Below, piece after piece: positions 1 to 16,299 of a DNA stretch of 64,000 nt. A program made the position numbers and the translations under genes. Every line of letters begins with the position of its first letter. Position 1 is the stretch's first letter. This DNA comes from Nonomuraea muscovyensis (GTDB lineage: Bacteria > Actinomycetota > Actinomycetes > Streptosporangiales > Streptosporangiaceae): NCBI RefSeq assembly GCF_014207745.1, contig NZ_JACHJB010000002.1, positions 2,790,001-2,854,000 on the forward strand, in the 5' to 3' direction. The notes under the pieces were generated by a model, which saw only the letters and a list, made by a program, of their open reading frames with translations, ran no database searches and was not told the DNA's origin.

Positions 1-516
1 GGTGGCGGCCACCTGCACCTGTCGGGCTACACCCTGATCAACGAAGGCTCCCGCGACGCCGGGCTGGCCGCGCTCGACATGGCTCACCGCTCCGGCATGT
101 CGATCTCGGTCGACTGCGCCTCGTCGGCCCCGCTCGACCGCACCGGGGCCGAGCCGTTCCTGGAGTGGACGAGCGGCGCCAAGCTGCTGTTCGCCAACGC
201 CGACCAGGCCAAGGTGCTGACCGGCCGCGACGACCCGGAGGCGGCGGCCAAGGTGCTGACCGCGTGGTTCCCGCAGGTCGTCATCAAGATGAACGACGAG
301 GGCGCGCTGTGGTACGGCAACGGCCGTCCCGAGCCGACGCGGGCGCCGGCCGACCCGGTCGACCGGATCGTCGACGGCACCGGAGCGGGCGACGCGTTCT
401 GCGCCGGGTTCCTGCCGTCGTGGCTGGAGGGCAAGCCGCCGGCCGAGTCGCTGGCCGCCGGGTGCCGCCTGGCCGCCAAGGCGATCATGCACCTGGGTGC
501 GCGCCCGCGACTCTGA
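1..516 (+). CDS. PfkB-family carbohydrate kinase, C-terminal part (5' end outside window)
   Basis: The frame is open from the first base, so the gene starts upstream of the window; about 171 codons are visible. The C-terminal PfkB/ribokinase signature DGTGAGDAF lies about 45 codons before the stop. It carries the anion-hole glycines and the catalytic Asp of this family, which phosphorylates sugars or nucleosides with ATP. Upstream residues (an NADQAKVLTG segment, then VVIKMNDEGALW) fit the fold's central sheet. The substrate cannot be read from this part: ribokinase, fructokinase and adenosine-kinase-like members share the motif. No downstream partner follows on this strand. Confidence 0.85.
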   Translation, partial: GGGHLHLSGYTLINEGSRDAGLAALDMAHRSGMSISVDCASSAPLDRTGAEPFLEWTSGAKLLFANADQAKVLTGRDDPEAAAKVLTAWFPQVVIKMNDEGALWYGNGRPEPTRAPADPVDRIVDGTGAGDAFCAGFLPSWLEGKPPAESLAAGCRLAAKAIMHLGARPRL

Positions 517-687
517 TGCGGATGAGGCGGCGATCACGCGGCCTCGGCGCCAGGGGCGGACTTTCTTCCTGCGGCCAATGGCCCGCTATACGCTCGTCGC
601 CTCACATGACCGCCTGGCATTGTCTGTGATGGACCTTGCGTCCATCATGGCGATGTACGCAAGGGCATCCAGACGGGAGAAGTCCGC

Positions 688-964
688 GTGAAGGTCTGAT
701 CGGCAATGGTGGCCCCCGTGCTCACCGGCACAGTCCTCACGGCCCCGGCCGTGGCCGCCACCTCCACGGGTTCCACGACCACCGCCTTCTCCGCGAGAAC
801 CACCACGCAGGCTGGACACTGGCGGGATACGAAGGAACGCTTCAACAAGCGGGCAGCCTGCCGGCAGCGGGCCACATGGTGGGTGGAGAGATACGATCCG
901 TGCAGAATGCCGGTGGAAAAAGGCCAACAAAAATTACCAGCTCTGGGTCTACCAAAAATCGTAG
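688..964 (+). pseudogene. Broken gene for a small secreted protein (early stop plus frameshift)
   Basis: A GTG at 688 has a purine-rich GGGAGA 7 nt upstream. It opens a frame that reads K-V, then TGA at 697-699, then a signal-peptide-like stretch (MVAPVLTGTVLTAPAVAAT from 706). This frame continues with HWRDTKERFNKRAACRQR to about 870. The next frame, from about 872 to a TAG at 962-964, reads IRAECRWKKANKNYQLWVYQ, a plausible end for a small Cys-containing secreted actinobacterial protein. The lesions are therefore a stop at codon 4 and a +1 frameshift near 871. The tail is A-rich, unlike its neighbours. Function unknown. ATG 706 could be the true start, in which case only the frameshift remains. 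The family assignment is my inference. Confidence 0.42.
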
Positions 965-1024
965 GACTCGCCCGTCGAGAACAACGGCACGCCTTCTCGC
1001 TCTTCGCTTCAGAAGTTGACGGCT

Positions 1025-3139
<2,115 letters not shown>

Positions 3140-3266
3140 GCCCTCCTTGTTACCAGGTTTCGCCGACATTCCGGCACCGGCGCGGTCGTCCCGCCCCGCG
3201 GAACCGGCGGAGGCGCCGAGACGTTGGGCAAGCATAAAGCTACGCAGAGTGCCCGCGGGAGGGCTC

Positions 3267-4109
3267 ATGACCATGCTTTCCGCCGCGCGCCCCTCCTCGT
3301 CCCCCTCCGGATCCTCCGCCGGCCGGGGTGCGGGGGTCGCGGGCGGCTTACGCCGTCTCGCGCGCGTCGCGCTCGCCACGCTGGCGATCGTGGCGAGCGC
3401 CGGTTGCGCCGCCGGCGAGGCGAAGGGCTCGTACAAGCCGGCCCTGCTGCCGGTGAAGCTGGAGTGGGACTCCTCCGGCGTGAAGGTCACCGGGGAGAGC
3501 TCTCTCGTCACCCCCATCGGCGTGTTCTCGATCGGGGCCGCGTACTCCCTGGCGGGCACGGCCGACGACGCCCTCTACGTGATCATCCGCAACGCCCGCA
3601 AGAGCCCCGCCGATCCCTCGGTCGCCGGTTTCGACCACATCTACAAGGTCAAGAGCGGCACGGGCGAGTTCACGGCGGTCGTCAACGGCACCGCGGTCAT
3701 CCAGATCGTCGACCGCCAGGTGCTGATCGACGTGACCCACGGCACGGTGCGGACCGTCGAGTTCCGGGGTGCCGAGGCCGCCGTCCAGGAGCGCGCGGCC
3801 GGGATCGACGACCGCTGGCGCAGCCACTGGGAGACGTGCTTCTACTCCCCCATGGCGCTGTCCAGGTGGGCGTACGACGACTCCACCATGGGCAGCCTGT
3901 ACGGCCTGGGTTTCGCCTGGTTCCTGGCCCGGCTCGCGCTGGCCATCGTCCTGGGCCTAGTGGACCTGCTCCTGGTGGCCGCCACCTTCCTCGCCGCCGT
4001 GGCGTACATGTTCTTCGGCCCGACGGCACGCAACATCGTCTACGGGGTGGAGGCCCTGGTGTTCGTGTTCTTCGCGTTCGCCGGGTGGGCGGGCCTGCGG
4101 CTGGACTAG
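3267..4109 (+). CDS. Membrane protein of unknown function, possible lipoprotein
   Basis: 280 residues, not assigned to a family. The start ATG 3267 has GGGAGGG 4 nt upstream; a second in-frame ATG lies two codons later. The N-terminus is Ser/Pro/Arg-rich, followed by a hydrophobic helix (about residues 32-48) ending in ASAGC, a weak lipobox. The middle is soluble, mostly beta-rich by its alternating pattern. The C-terminal ~75 residues contain two or three strongly hydrophobic segments. The gene is divergent from recQ, with a 127-bp gap. Its stop overlaps the stop of the convergent dioxygenase gene by 3 nt. Confidence 0.7.
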   Translation: MTMLSAARPSSSPSGSSAGRGAGVAGGLRRLARVALATLAIVASAGCAAGEAKGSYKPALLPVKLEWDSSGVKVTGESSLVTPIGVFSIGAAYSLAGTADDALYVIIRNARKSPADPSVAGFDHIYKVKSGTGEFTAVVNGTAVIQIVDRQVLIDVTHGTVRTVEFRGAEAAVQERAAGIDDRWRSHWETCFYSPMALSRWAYDDSTMGSLYGLGFAWFLARLALAIVLGLVDLLLVAATFLAAVAYMFFGPTARNIVYGVEALVFVFFAFAGWAGLRLD

Positions 4110-4927
4110 CGGCCCGCGTGCTCGGGGAACGCGTTGATGGTGACCCGGTGCATCCGGCGACGTTCGGTGTAGTCGGCGACGGCGTAGTGCTGGGTGGGCC
4201 GGTTGTCCCAGAACGCGAGCGTCCCGGGGCGCCAGCGCAGCCGCACCTGGTACTCGGGCGAGCGGATGTGGTCGATCAGCAGCGGCAACAGCGCCTCGTT
4301 CTCGCGGTCGGTGAGCCCGACGAGCCGCGTGGTCGAGGAGCGGTTGACGAACAGCGCCTTGCGGCCCGTCTCGGGGTGCACCCGGACGACCGGCCGCTCG
4401 ATCGGCGGCCACTTGGCCTGGACCTCCGCCAGGTCGAACGGGTGTCCCTTGGAGATGGCCTTGCGCATCGAGTTCGTGATGTCGTGAACGGCGGTGAGCT
4501 CGTCGCACAGCCGCTGGATCGACGGGGAGAGCGTCTCGTACGCCAGGTAGGTGTTGGCCCACAGGGTGTCGCCGCCCACGCCGGGCAGTTGGACGCACCG
4601 CAGCAGCGACCCCATGGGCGGCACCGGCTCGAAGGTGTTGTCGCTGTGCCACTCGTCGCCGCCCTCCCCCTTGGGGTCGGTCTGGTCGAGCACGTGGATG
4701 GGGCTGGCGGAGTCCTTCTTGAACGCCGGGTGGTTGAGCGTGCCGAAGTTCAGGGCGAACTGCAGGTGCTGCTCGTCGTCGATCGGCTGGTCGCGGAAGA
4801 ACAGCACCAGGTGTCTCAGCCAGCCCGCCCGCAGGGTCGCGACCTCTTCCTGGGACAGCGGCTTGCGCAGGTCGACACCGGTCACCTCGGCGCCGATGTG
4901 CTTGGTCACAGGATGGAACTCGATCAT
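4106..4927 (-). CDS. TauD/TfdA-family Fe(II)/2-oxoglutarate dioxygenase
   Basis: 273 residues, the usual size for this family of non-haem iron dioxygenases that oxidise sulfonates, herbicides and other small molecules with 2-oxoglutarate. The iron ligands are visible: EWHSDNT supplies His and Asp, and the C-terminal RRRMHRVTI supplies the second His plus the Arg that usually binds 2-oxoglutarate. The start at 4927 is preceded by GGAGG. The substrate is unknown; no sulfonate or taurine transporter is adjacent. A perfect 16-bp palindrome lies 45-60 bp upstream of the start, so control by a dimeric repressor is likely. The gene is convergent with the membrane protein at 3267. Confidence 0.9.
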   Translation of the reverse strand: MIEFHPVTKHIGAEVTGVDLRKPLSQEEVATLRAGWLRHLVLFFRDQPIDDEQHLQFALNFGTLNHPAFKKDSASPIHVLDQTDPKGEGGDEWHSDNTFEPVPPMGSLLRCVQLPGVGGDTLWANTYLAYETLSPSIQRLCDELTAVHDITNSMRKAISKGHPFDLAEVQAKWPPIERPVVRVHPETGRKALFVNRSSTTRLVGLTDRENEALLPLLIDHIRSPEYQVRLRWRPGTLAFWDNRPTQHYAVADYTERRRMHRVTINAFPEHAGR

Positions 4928-4971
4928 GACGCCTCCGGGGCCGGGAGTTCTCTCTTCCCGGAACGTAACGC

Positions 4972-4987
4972 CCAAGCAATTGCTTGG
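4972..4987. promoter_or_regulatory. Perfect 16-bp palindrome, candidate operator of the dioxygenase gene
   Basis: CCAAGCAATTGCTTGG is a perfect inverted repeat with no spacer. It is AT-rich at its centre in otherwise GC-rich DNA and lies 45 bp upstream of the TauD-type start. Its shape matches TetR-family operators, which are short perfect palindromes overlapping promoters. No TetR gene lies nearby, so the regulator would act in trans. The same intergenic region (4928-5264) also contains the parC leader. Confidence 0.55.
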
Positions 4988-5264
4988 TCAAGAGCCATCC
5001 ACAGTCGAACACGTGTGCCATAAGGGGCGGGCATCCAGTACGATGCCAGGCATCGGCGCCGTGCGCGACGTCGTCATGCGCTCCTCGTCCGGGCCCGTGT
5101 CAAGGCCGAGGGGCATCATGGTCATGCCACAGGTAGGTTACGTTGACCTCGCACACGCCGATCTGACGCTTCTCCAGCGCACCGACGGCTACGGTTACCG
5201 CACAAGCAAAGGAGGATGCGCTTCAACCCTCGGCGCGACGGCCGAGGCAGCCGCGCAGCACAAG

Positions 5265-7826
5265 ATGGCCCGACGCACGACTGCACCCCCGCCCGAGGAC
5301 TTCGAGGAGCGGATCGTCGACATCGACGTCTCCTCCGAGATGCGCACGAGCTTCCTCGAGTACGCCTACTCGGTGATCTACCAGCGCGCCCTGCCCGACG
5401 CGCGCGACGGTCTCAAGCCCGTGCAGCGGCGCATCCTCTACTCGATGAGCGAGATGGGCCTGCGTCCCGACCGGGGCCACGTCAAGTCCTCCCGCGTCGT
5501 CGGCGACGTGATGGGCAAGCTCCACCCGCACGGCGACAGCGCCATCTACGACGCCCTCGTCCGGCTGGCGCAGCCGTTCTCCATGCGGCTGCCCCTCGTC
5601 GACGGCCACGGCAACTTCGGCTCCCCCGACGACCTCCCGGCCGCCATGCGTTACACCGAGGCCAGGCTGGCCCCGGCCGCGATGCTCATGGTCGAGTCGC
5701 TCGACGAGGACACCGTCGACTTCAAGCCCAACTACGACGGCCAGGAGACCGAGCCCACGGTCATGCCGTCGGCGTTCCCCAACCTCCTGGTCAACGGCAC
5801 CACCGGCATCGCCGTCGGCATGGCCACCAATATGGCGCCGCACAACCTCACCGAGGTCGTCGCCGCCGCCCGGCACCTGATCAAGAAGCCCGACGCCACG
5901 CTCGACGAGCTCATGCGGTTCGTGCCGGGCCCCGACCTGCCGACCGGCGGCACGATCATCGGCCTGCAGGGCATCCGCGACGCCTACGAGACGGGGCGCG
6001 GCACGTTCCGGATGCGCGCCAAGTGCGTGGTCGAGCAGATCACGCCGCGCCGCAAGGGCATCATCGTCACCGAGCTGCCCTACAACGTCGGCCCCGAGCG
6101 GGTGGTCGCCAAGATCAAGGAGCTGGTGACCTCCAAGAAGCTGCAGGGCATCGCCGACCTCAAGGACCTCACCGACCGGCACAAGGGCCTGCGCCTGGTC
6201 ATCGAGATCAAGAACGGCTTCATCCCCGAGGCGGTGCTGGCGGAGCTCTACCGGCTGACGCCGATGGAGGAGACGTTCGGCATCAACAACGTGGCTCTCG
6301 TCGACGGCGAGCCGCGCACGCTGGGCCTGCGCGAGCTGCTGCGCGTCTACGTCGACCACCGGCTCGAAGTGGTGCGCCGCAGGTCGGAGTTCCGCCGCCG
6401 CAAGCGGGAGGAGCGCCTGCACCTGGTCGACGGCCTCATCGTCGCGCTGCTCAACATCGACGAGGTCATCCAGGTCATCCGTTCCTCCGACGACTCCGCC
6501 GAGGCGCGGACCCGGTTGATGGACGTGTTCGACCTGACCGACATCCAGGCCGCCTACATCCTCGACACGCCGCTGCGCCGGCTGACCCGCTACGACAAGC
6601 TGGAGCTCGACCGGGAGAAGCAGCAGCTCACCGACGAGATCGCCGACCTGGCCGGCATCCTGTCGTCGGAGACGCGGCTGCGCCAGGTGGTCTCGGGAGA
6701 GCTCGCCGACGTGGCCAAGAGGTACGGCACGCCGCGCCGCACGGTGCTGCTGGAGTCGTCGGGCGTCACCCGCACCGCCACGGTGGAGCTCCAGGTGGCC
6801 GACGAGCCGTGCCTCGCGCTGCTGTCGTCCACCGGCCTGCTGGCCCGCACCACCGACGCCTCCCCGCTGGCGGGCGAGGGCGACCGCACCGCGCACGACG
6901 TGCTCGTGGCCGCCGTACGCACCACCGCCCGGGGCGAGGTGGGCGTGGTGACGTCGCTGGGCCGGCTCATCCGGGTGCAGGTGGTCGACCTGCCGATCCT
7001 GCCGCCGTCGGCCAACCCGCCGTCACTGTCGGGGGGGCATCCCGTGTCGGAGTTCGTCGCCCTGGAGCCCGATGAGACGGTCGTCGGCCTCGGCGGCCTC
7101 GATCCCGACGGGCCGGGTCTCGCGCTCGGCACCGCGCAGGGAGTGGTCAAGCGGGTGGTGCCCGACTATCCGGCCAACCGCGACGACTTCGAGGTGATCA
7201 CCCTCAAGGACGGCGACACGGTGGTGGGCGCGGTCGAGCTGGAGTCCGAGGAGCACGACCTGGTGTTCATCACCTCCGACGCGCAGTTGCTGCGCTACCA
7301 GGCCTCGGTGGTGCGCCCGCAAGGACGTCCGGCGGGCGGCATGGCGGGCATCCGGCTCGACGGCGCCGCCCGGGTGGTCTGGTTCGGCGCGGTCGACCCG
7401 TCGCGGCCCGCCCAGGTGGTCACCGTCGCGGGCTCCGCCACCGCCCTGGCCGGCACCCAGGTGGGAGGCGGCAAGGTGTCCGACTACGCGGAGTTCCCGG
7501 CCAAGGGGCGGGCCACGGGCGGCGTGCGCGCCCAGCGGTTCCTCAAGGGCGAGGACGTGCTGCTGCTGGCCTGGGCAGGGCCGGCCCCGGCCAAGGCGGT
7601 GTCGGCGGTGGGCAAGCCGGTGCCGCTGCCCGACGAGATCGGCCGCCGTGACGGCTCGGGCGTCCGCCTCACCCACACCATCGGCGCCGTGGGCGGCGCC
7701 CTGGCCGCCTCCGCCACCCCGGCCCAGGACGGACAGGGCGACCAGGACGGCACGAACACCCCGGGCGCCCCCGACGGACAGGACGACGCCACGGCCACGG
7801 CGGCGGAAGAGCCACCCCTGTTCTGA
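5265..7826 (+). CDS. parC: DNA topoisomerase IV subunit A
   Basis: 853-residue breakage-reunion subunit of the type IIA topoisomerase that decatenates chromosomes. The region after VSSEMRTSFLEYAYSVIY is the conserved GyrA/ParC core. The catalytic tyrosine is Y130 in AAMRYTEAR, and the quinolone-pocket region GHVKSSRVVGDVMGKLHPHGDS is present. After about residue 490 the C-terminal blades carry GRPAGGMAGI and KGRATGGV repeats. The clear match to streptomycete ParC (from memory), and the parE gene in the same window, argue for ParC rather than GyrA. The start ATG 5265 matches the family start MARRTT but has only a weak ribosome site. A strong AAAGGAGG at 5207-5214 serves an out-of-frame ATG. 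A 16-bp-stem terminator follows the stop. Confidence 0.93.
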   Translation: MARRTTAPPPEDFEERIVDIDVSSEMRTSFLEYAYSVIYQRALPDARDGLKPVQRRILYSMSEMGLRPDRGHVKSSRVVGDVMGKLHPHGDSAIYDALVRLAQPFSMRLPLVDGHGNFGSPDDLPAAMRYTEARLAPAAMLMVESLDEDTVDFKPNYDGQETEPTVMPSAFPNLLVNGTTGIAVGMATNMAPHNLTEVVAAARHLIKKPDATLDELMRFVPGPDLPTGGTIIGLQGIRDAYETGRGTFRMRAKCVVEQITPRRKGIIVTELPYNVGPERVVAKIKELVTSKKLQGIADLKDLTDRHKGLRLVIEIKNGFIPEAVLAELYRLTPMEETFGINNVALVDGEPRTLGLRELLRVYVDHRLEVVRRRSEFRRRKREERLHLVDGLIVALLNIDEVIQVIRSSDDSAEARTRLMDVFDLTDIQAAYILDTPLRRLTRYDKLELDREKQQLTDEIADLAGILSSETRLRQVVSGELADVAKRYGTPRRTVLLESSGVTRTATVELQVADEPCLALLSSTGLLARTTDASPLAGEGDRTAHDVLVAAVRTTARGEVGVVTSLGRLIRVQVVDLPILPPSANPPSLSGGHPVSEFVALEPDETVVGLGGLDPDGPGLALGTAQGVVKRVVPDYPANRDDFEVITLKDGDTVVGAVELESEEHDLVFITSDAQLLRYQASVVRPQGRPAGGMAGIRLDGAARVVWFGAVDPSRPAQVVTVAGSATALAGTQVGGGKVSDYAEFPAKGRATGGVRAQRFLKGEDVLLLAWAGPAPAKAVSAVGKPVPLPDEIGRRDGSGVRLTHTIGAVGGALAASATPAQDGQGDQDGTNTPGAPDGQDDATATAAEEPPLF

Positions 7827-7832
7827 CCTCCT

Positions 7833-7873
7833 GCCGGCGGGGCGGCCCACGTGTCAGGGGCCGCCCCGCCGGC
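7833..7873 (+). terminator. Intrinsic-type terminator after parC
   Basis: A perfect 16-bp GC-only stem (7833-7848 with 7858-7873) encloses a 9-nt loop (ACGTGTCAG), starting 6 nt after the parC stop. There is no T-tract, as is usual in high-GC actinomycetes. Confidence 0.8.
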
Positions 7874-7990
7874 CCCCTCGTGGGTCTCGTGGTCCGTGCG
7901 GTCGAGACATCAGTGGCCCGGCGCGGCGAACGGGGCCTCGATGCGGTTGAGCCGACCGGCGGAGTGCGGGAGTGGCGGCTACCTCGGGGC

Positions 7991-8092
7991 CGGAGCAGGC
8001 CGAGGCGGCAAGCGGAGCAGGCCCCGGGAGGCAAGCGGAGCAGGTCAAGGAGCCAAGCGGACCAGGCCCGGGAGGCAAGCGACCAGGCGGGG
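7991..8092. repeat. Tandem repeat, four and a half units of 22-23 bp
   Basis: Units at 7991, 8013, 8036 and 8058, plus a partial unit at 8080. Each begins CGGAGCAGG or CGGACCAGG and ends GGCAAG or GCCAAG. The repeats fill most of the 330-bp gap between the parC terminator and the AraC-type gene. Nothing else recognisable is seen in this gap. Confidence 0.8.
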
Positions 8093-8156
8093 GGACGGAG
8101 CGGACCCGGGGCACCGACGGCGCTGGGTGACTCCGGCACGACGTACGATCGCGCAT

Positions 8157-8606
<450 letters not shown>

Positions 8607-8688
8607 CTGTCACGGGCATCGCCCGTCGATTTCCGGACTCCCCTTCCGCCCGGAGATCCCGACCGGACCCACGACCTCAGGAGTGACC

Positions 8689-9045
8689 ATGACCGGCTCG
8701 TCCACCCAGGGAATCAAGACCGTGCTGCACCCCGTTTCCGACCTGGCGAAGGCCAAGGCGGTGTACGCCGCCCTGCTCGGCGTCCCGCCGCAGACCGACG
8801 AGTCCTTCTACGTCGGCTTCGAGGTCGAGGGCCAGCACATCGGGCTGGTGCCGGGCGGCGGGTCGCAGGGCATGTCCGCGCCGGTGGCCTACTGGCACGT
8901 GCCGGACATCGAGGCGAAGCTGGCCGAGGTGACCGCCGCGGGTGCCACCATGAAGGAGCCCGCGCACGACGTCGGTGGCGGCCGCCTGGTGGCCACCGTC
9001 ACCGACCTCGATGGCAACGTCCTCGGGCTGCTCCAGGACCAGTGA
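8689..9045 (+). CDS. VOC-superfamily (glyoxalase/bleomycin-resistance fold) protein
   Basis: 118 residues, one vicinal-oxygen-chelate module. It opens with the VLHPVSDLAKAKAVYAALLG strand-helix typical of the fold, has a central GFEVEGQHIGLVP strand, and ends with VTDLDGNVLGLLQ, which supplies the usual C-terminal metal Glu position as a Gly-Asn variant. The start ATG 8689 is set by CAGGAG 5 nt upstream. The function is uncertain: glyoxalase-like lyase, antibiotic sequestration or an unknown detoxification step. It lies 82 bp downstream of the AraC regulator and 262 bp upstream of the UvrA-like gene. All three point the same way, suggesting one inducible detoxification unit. Confidence 0.85.
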   Translation: MTGSSTQGIKTVLHPVSDLAKAKAVYAALLGVPPQTDESFYVGFEVEGQHIGLVPGGGSQGMSAPVAYWHVPDIEAKLAEVTAAGATMKEPAHDVGGGRLVATVTDLDGNVLGLLQDQ

Positions 9046-9307
9046 GTGCCCGTACCGCTGGTTCCGCGTCCCCCGCGCCCCATCCAGGCCCGGCGCGGGG
9101 TGAGTGAGCTGCCCGGCCGCGAGCTGATGCGCGACGGCCGCCGGCCGGGCTGACGCCTCGGCCGGGCGCGCCGCGTGGCCCGGGGGTCCGGAGGTGGCAG
9201 GGGCCGAACCGGAAGAGAACCAGACGTTCTGCTCGAAGCCGGTCAGCGCGAGCCGGGCGACACCACGGATACCGCGGAGGCGACCCCGCGTAACAGATGG
9301 AGACACG

Positions 9308-11698
<2,391 letters not shown>

Positions 11699-11785
11699 CC
11701 GAGGCCCTCGCGGACACCACGACCGCGAAGCTGACGGCGGCGAATTACGAGATGTTATGAAATGTCCCCCACTCCCGATCTCATC

Positions 11786-11803
11786 GGAGAGAGCGCTCTC
11801 TCC
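11786..11803. promoter_or_regulatory. Perfect 18-bp palindrome, LacI-type operator before the GH3 gene
   Basis: GGAGAGAGCGCTCTCTCC is perfectly symmetric and ends 15 bp before the GTG start of the GH3 glycosidase. It carries the GAGCGCTC core typical of LacI-family sites controlling sugar-use genes in actinomycetes; the cellobiose repressors CebR and CelR bind a related GGGAGCGCTCCC site (established). Repression until a beta-glucoside or similar inducer appears is the natural inference. No lacI gene lies in the window. Confidence 0.75.
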
Positions 11804-11818
11804 AACCCGGGAGGTTCC

Positions 11819-14875
<3,057 letters not shown>

Positions 14876-14890
14876 CCCTCCGACGACGGC

Positions 14891-14917
14891 AGGACCGGCC
14901 CATCGCGGGCCGGTCCT
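14891..14917. terminator. Bidirectional terminator between GH3 and VOC genes
   Basis: AGGACCGGCCC pairs perfectly with GGGCCGGTCCT across a 5-nt loop (ATCGC). It lies between two convergent genes and can serve both. Confidence 0.8.
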
Positions 14918-14923
14918 CGCCGT

Positions 14924-15295
14924 CTACCGCCTGCAGAGGCAGAACGGATGCCCCGCCGGGTCGAGGAAGACCCGGAACCCGTCGTCCTCGCTGGGCTGGT
15001 GCTCGTGCTTGGTCCCGCCGATCTCGAGCACCGCCTTCTCGGCCTGGTCCATGTCGTCGACCAGCACGTCGAGGTGGAGCTGCTGCGGCCGCTCCGAGCG
15101 CGGCCAGAGCGGCGGGCGGTAGTCCTCCACCTTCTGGAACGCCAGCCGCCCGGACGAGCCGCCGTCGCTTACCGACACCCACCCGTCCTCGTCCGACGCG
15201 ATGCTCCACCCCAGCAACCGGGCGTAGAACTCGCCCAGCTCGCGCGGGTCGGCGCAGTCGAGCACGGTCGAGTGGTACTCCGCGATGCCCTTCAC
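14924..15295 (-). CDS. VOC-family protein (glyoxalase-like)
   Basis: 123 residues, one VOC module with the actinobacterial pattern STVLDCADPRELGEFYARLLGW at the start and VFLDPAGHPFCLC at the end. The middle contains LHLDVLVDDMDQAE, a typical paired strand-helix. The GTG start at 15295 has GGAGG 8 nt upstream. Proteins of this subtype are usually annotated as glyoxalase-like with no known substrate. It is divergent from the thioredoxin-fold gene, the two starts being 51 bp apart, and convergent with GH3. Confidence 0.88.
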   Translation of the reverse strand: MKGIAEYHSTVLDCADPRELGEFYARLLGWSIASDEDGWVSVSDGGSSGRLAFQKVEDYRPPLWPRSERPQQLHLDVLVDDMDQAEKAVLEIGGTKHEHQPSEDDGFRVFLDPAGHPFCLCRR

Positions 15296-15346
15296 CAGCC
15301 ATACCTCCGGATACGGTCTCCGGCGCCGACCGACGACAATGGGAGC

Positions 15347-15910
15347 ATGGCTGCCAACTCGTTCATGGTCCCGCTCGGCACTGCCGCGCCCGCCTTCGAC
15401 CTGACCGCCGTCAACGGCGGCAGCGTCGCGCTCGACGACTTCAAGGGCTCTCCCGCCACGCTCGTGGTCTTCCTGTCGAACCACTGTCCGTACGTCCGCC
15501 ACATCGAGGCGGCCCTGGGCGCCATGGCCGCGAGTTACGGCGCCAGGTTGTCGGTCGTCGCCATCTGCAGCAACGACAGCGTGAACTACCCCGACGACGA
15601 CCCCACACACCTGGCCGAGCAGGTCGCCCGGGCGGGCTTCGCCTTCCCGTACCTGCTGGACGAGACGCAGGAGGTGGCCAAGGCCTACCGCGCCGCCTGC
15701 ACGCCCGACTTCTTCCTGTACGACGCGGAGCTGCGGCTGGTCTACCGGGGCCAGTTCGACGACTCCCGGCCCGGCAACGACCTCCCGGTCACGGGCGCCT
15801 CGCTGCGGGCGGCCGTCGACGCCGTGCTGAAGGGGGAGCCGGTCGAGGCGGACCAGCGGCCGTCGATCGGCTGCGGCATCAAGTGGAAGCCCGGCAACGC
15901 CCCCGCCTGA
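15347..15910 (+). CDS. Thioredoxin-fold (AhpC/TSA-Redoxin type) protein
   Basis: 187 residues. It opens with PLGTAAPAFDLTAVNGGSV, the usual peroxiredoxin/TlpA entry. The redox motif position reads SNHCPYVRHIE, the single-Cys NHCPYV pattern of a cytosolic thioredoxin family often annotated as redoxin or peroxiredoxin-like. No signal peptide is visible. The start ATG 15347 has GGGAG immediately upstream. Its role is presumed to be thiol or peroxide chemistry; the electron donor is unknown. It is transcribed away from the VOC gene and may share a regulatory region with it. Confidence 0.85.
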   Translation: MAANSFMVPLGTAAPAFDLTAVNGGSVALDDFKGSPATLVVFLSNHCPYVRHIEAALGAMAASYGARLSVVAICSNDSVNYPDDDPTHLAEQVARAGFAFPYLLDETQEVAKAYRAACTPDFFLYDAELRLVYRGQFDDSRPGNDLPVTGASLRAAVDAVLKGEPVEADQRPSIGCGIKWKPGNAPA

Positions 15911-15936
15911 GCCCCAGTGCTCGGCGGCCCGCGGAA

Positions 15937-16251
15937 TCACGCCGAGGTCGTCATGGCGCCGGGCAGCGCGAGCAGCAGCTCGTACGGCTCGGCGCCCTGC
16001 CAGTCGCGGATGAGGCGGGCACCCTCCGGCCCCGGGTCGAAGCCGTCACCCCCCTGCGGGCCGAAACAGCCCGCCTCTTCGAGCATCCGGATGAGCGCGT
16101 CGTCGTCCGTGAGCCCGTCGGCGTAGAGCGCGGCGTCGAGCAGCGCCAGGGCCGTCCGGGCGTTGCGGCCACCGTCGTTGGACTCCACGCGGTCGAGACG
16201 GCGCCGGGCTTGGGCGCGGAGATACGCGGCGAGCGATTCGGACCTACTCAC
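15937..16251 (-). CDS. Small conserved-looking protein of unknown function
   Basis: 104 residues with a GTG start at 16251 and GAAGG 5 nt upstream. The N-terminal half is helical and Arg/Ala/Leu-rich (SLAAYLRAQARRRLDR). The C-terminal half has an acidic GxDDDALI segment and a single Cys (AGCFGPQGG). No signal peptide or membrane helix. I do not recognise the family. It is convergent with the redoxin gene (26-bp gap) and divergent from the carbonic anhydrase leader. Confidence 0.6.
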   Translation of the reverse strand: MSRSESLAAYLRAQARRRLDRVESNDGGRNARTALALLDAALYADGLTDDDALIRMLEEAGCFGPQGGDGFDPGPEGARLIRDWQGAEPYELLLALPGAMTTSA

Positions 16252-16299
16252 GACAACCTTCTTCGATCACGTACTCTGGGCTACGACATCATCACGCAT

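Noticed and set aside
4106..4109. Overlapping stops of two convergent genes as a sign of misassembly
   Set aside because: Both genes have full-length, conserved ends; short convergent overlaps are common.
9046..9307. Possible small gene between VOC and UvrA-like genes
   Set aside because: Frames here are GC-rich shadows without a start that has a ribosome site; likely just a leader.
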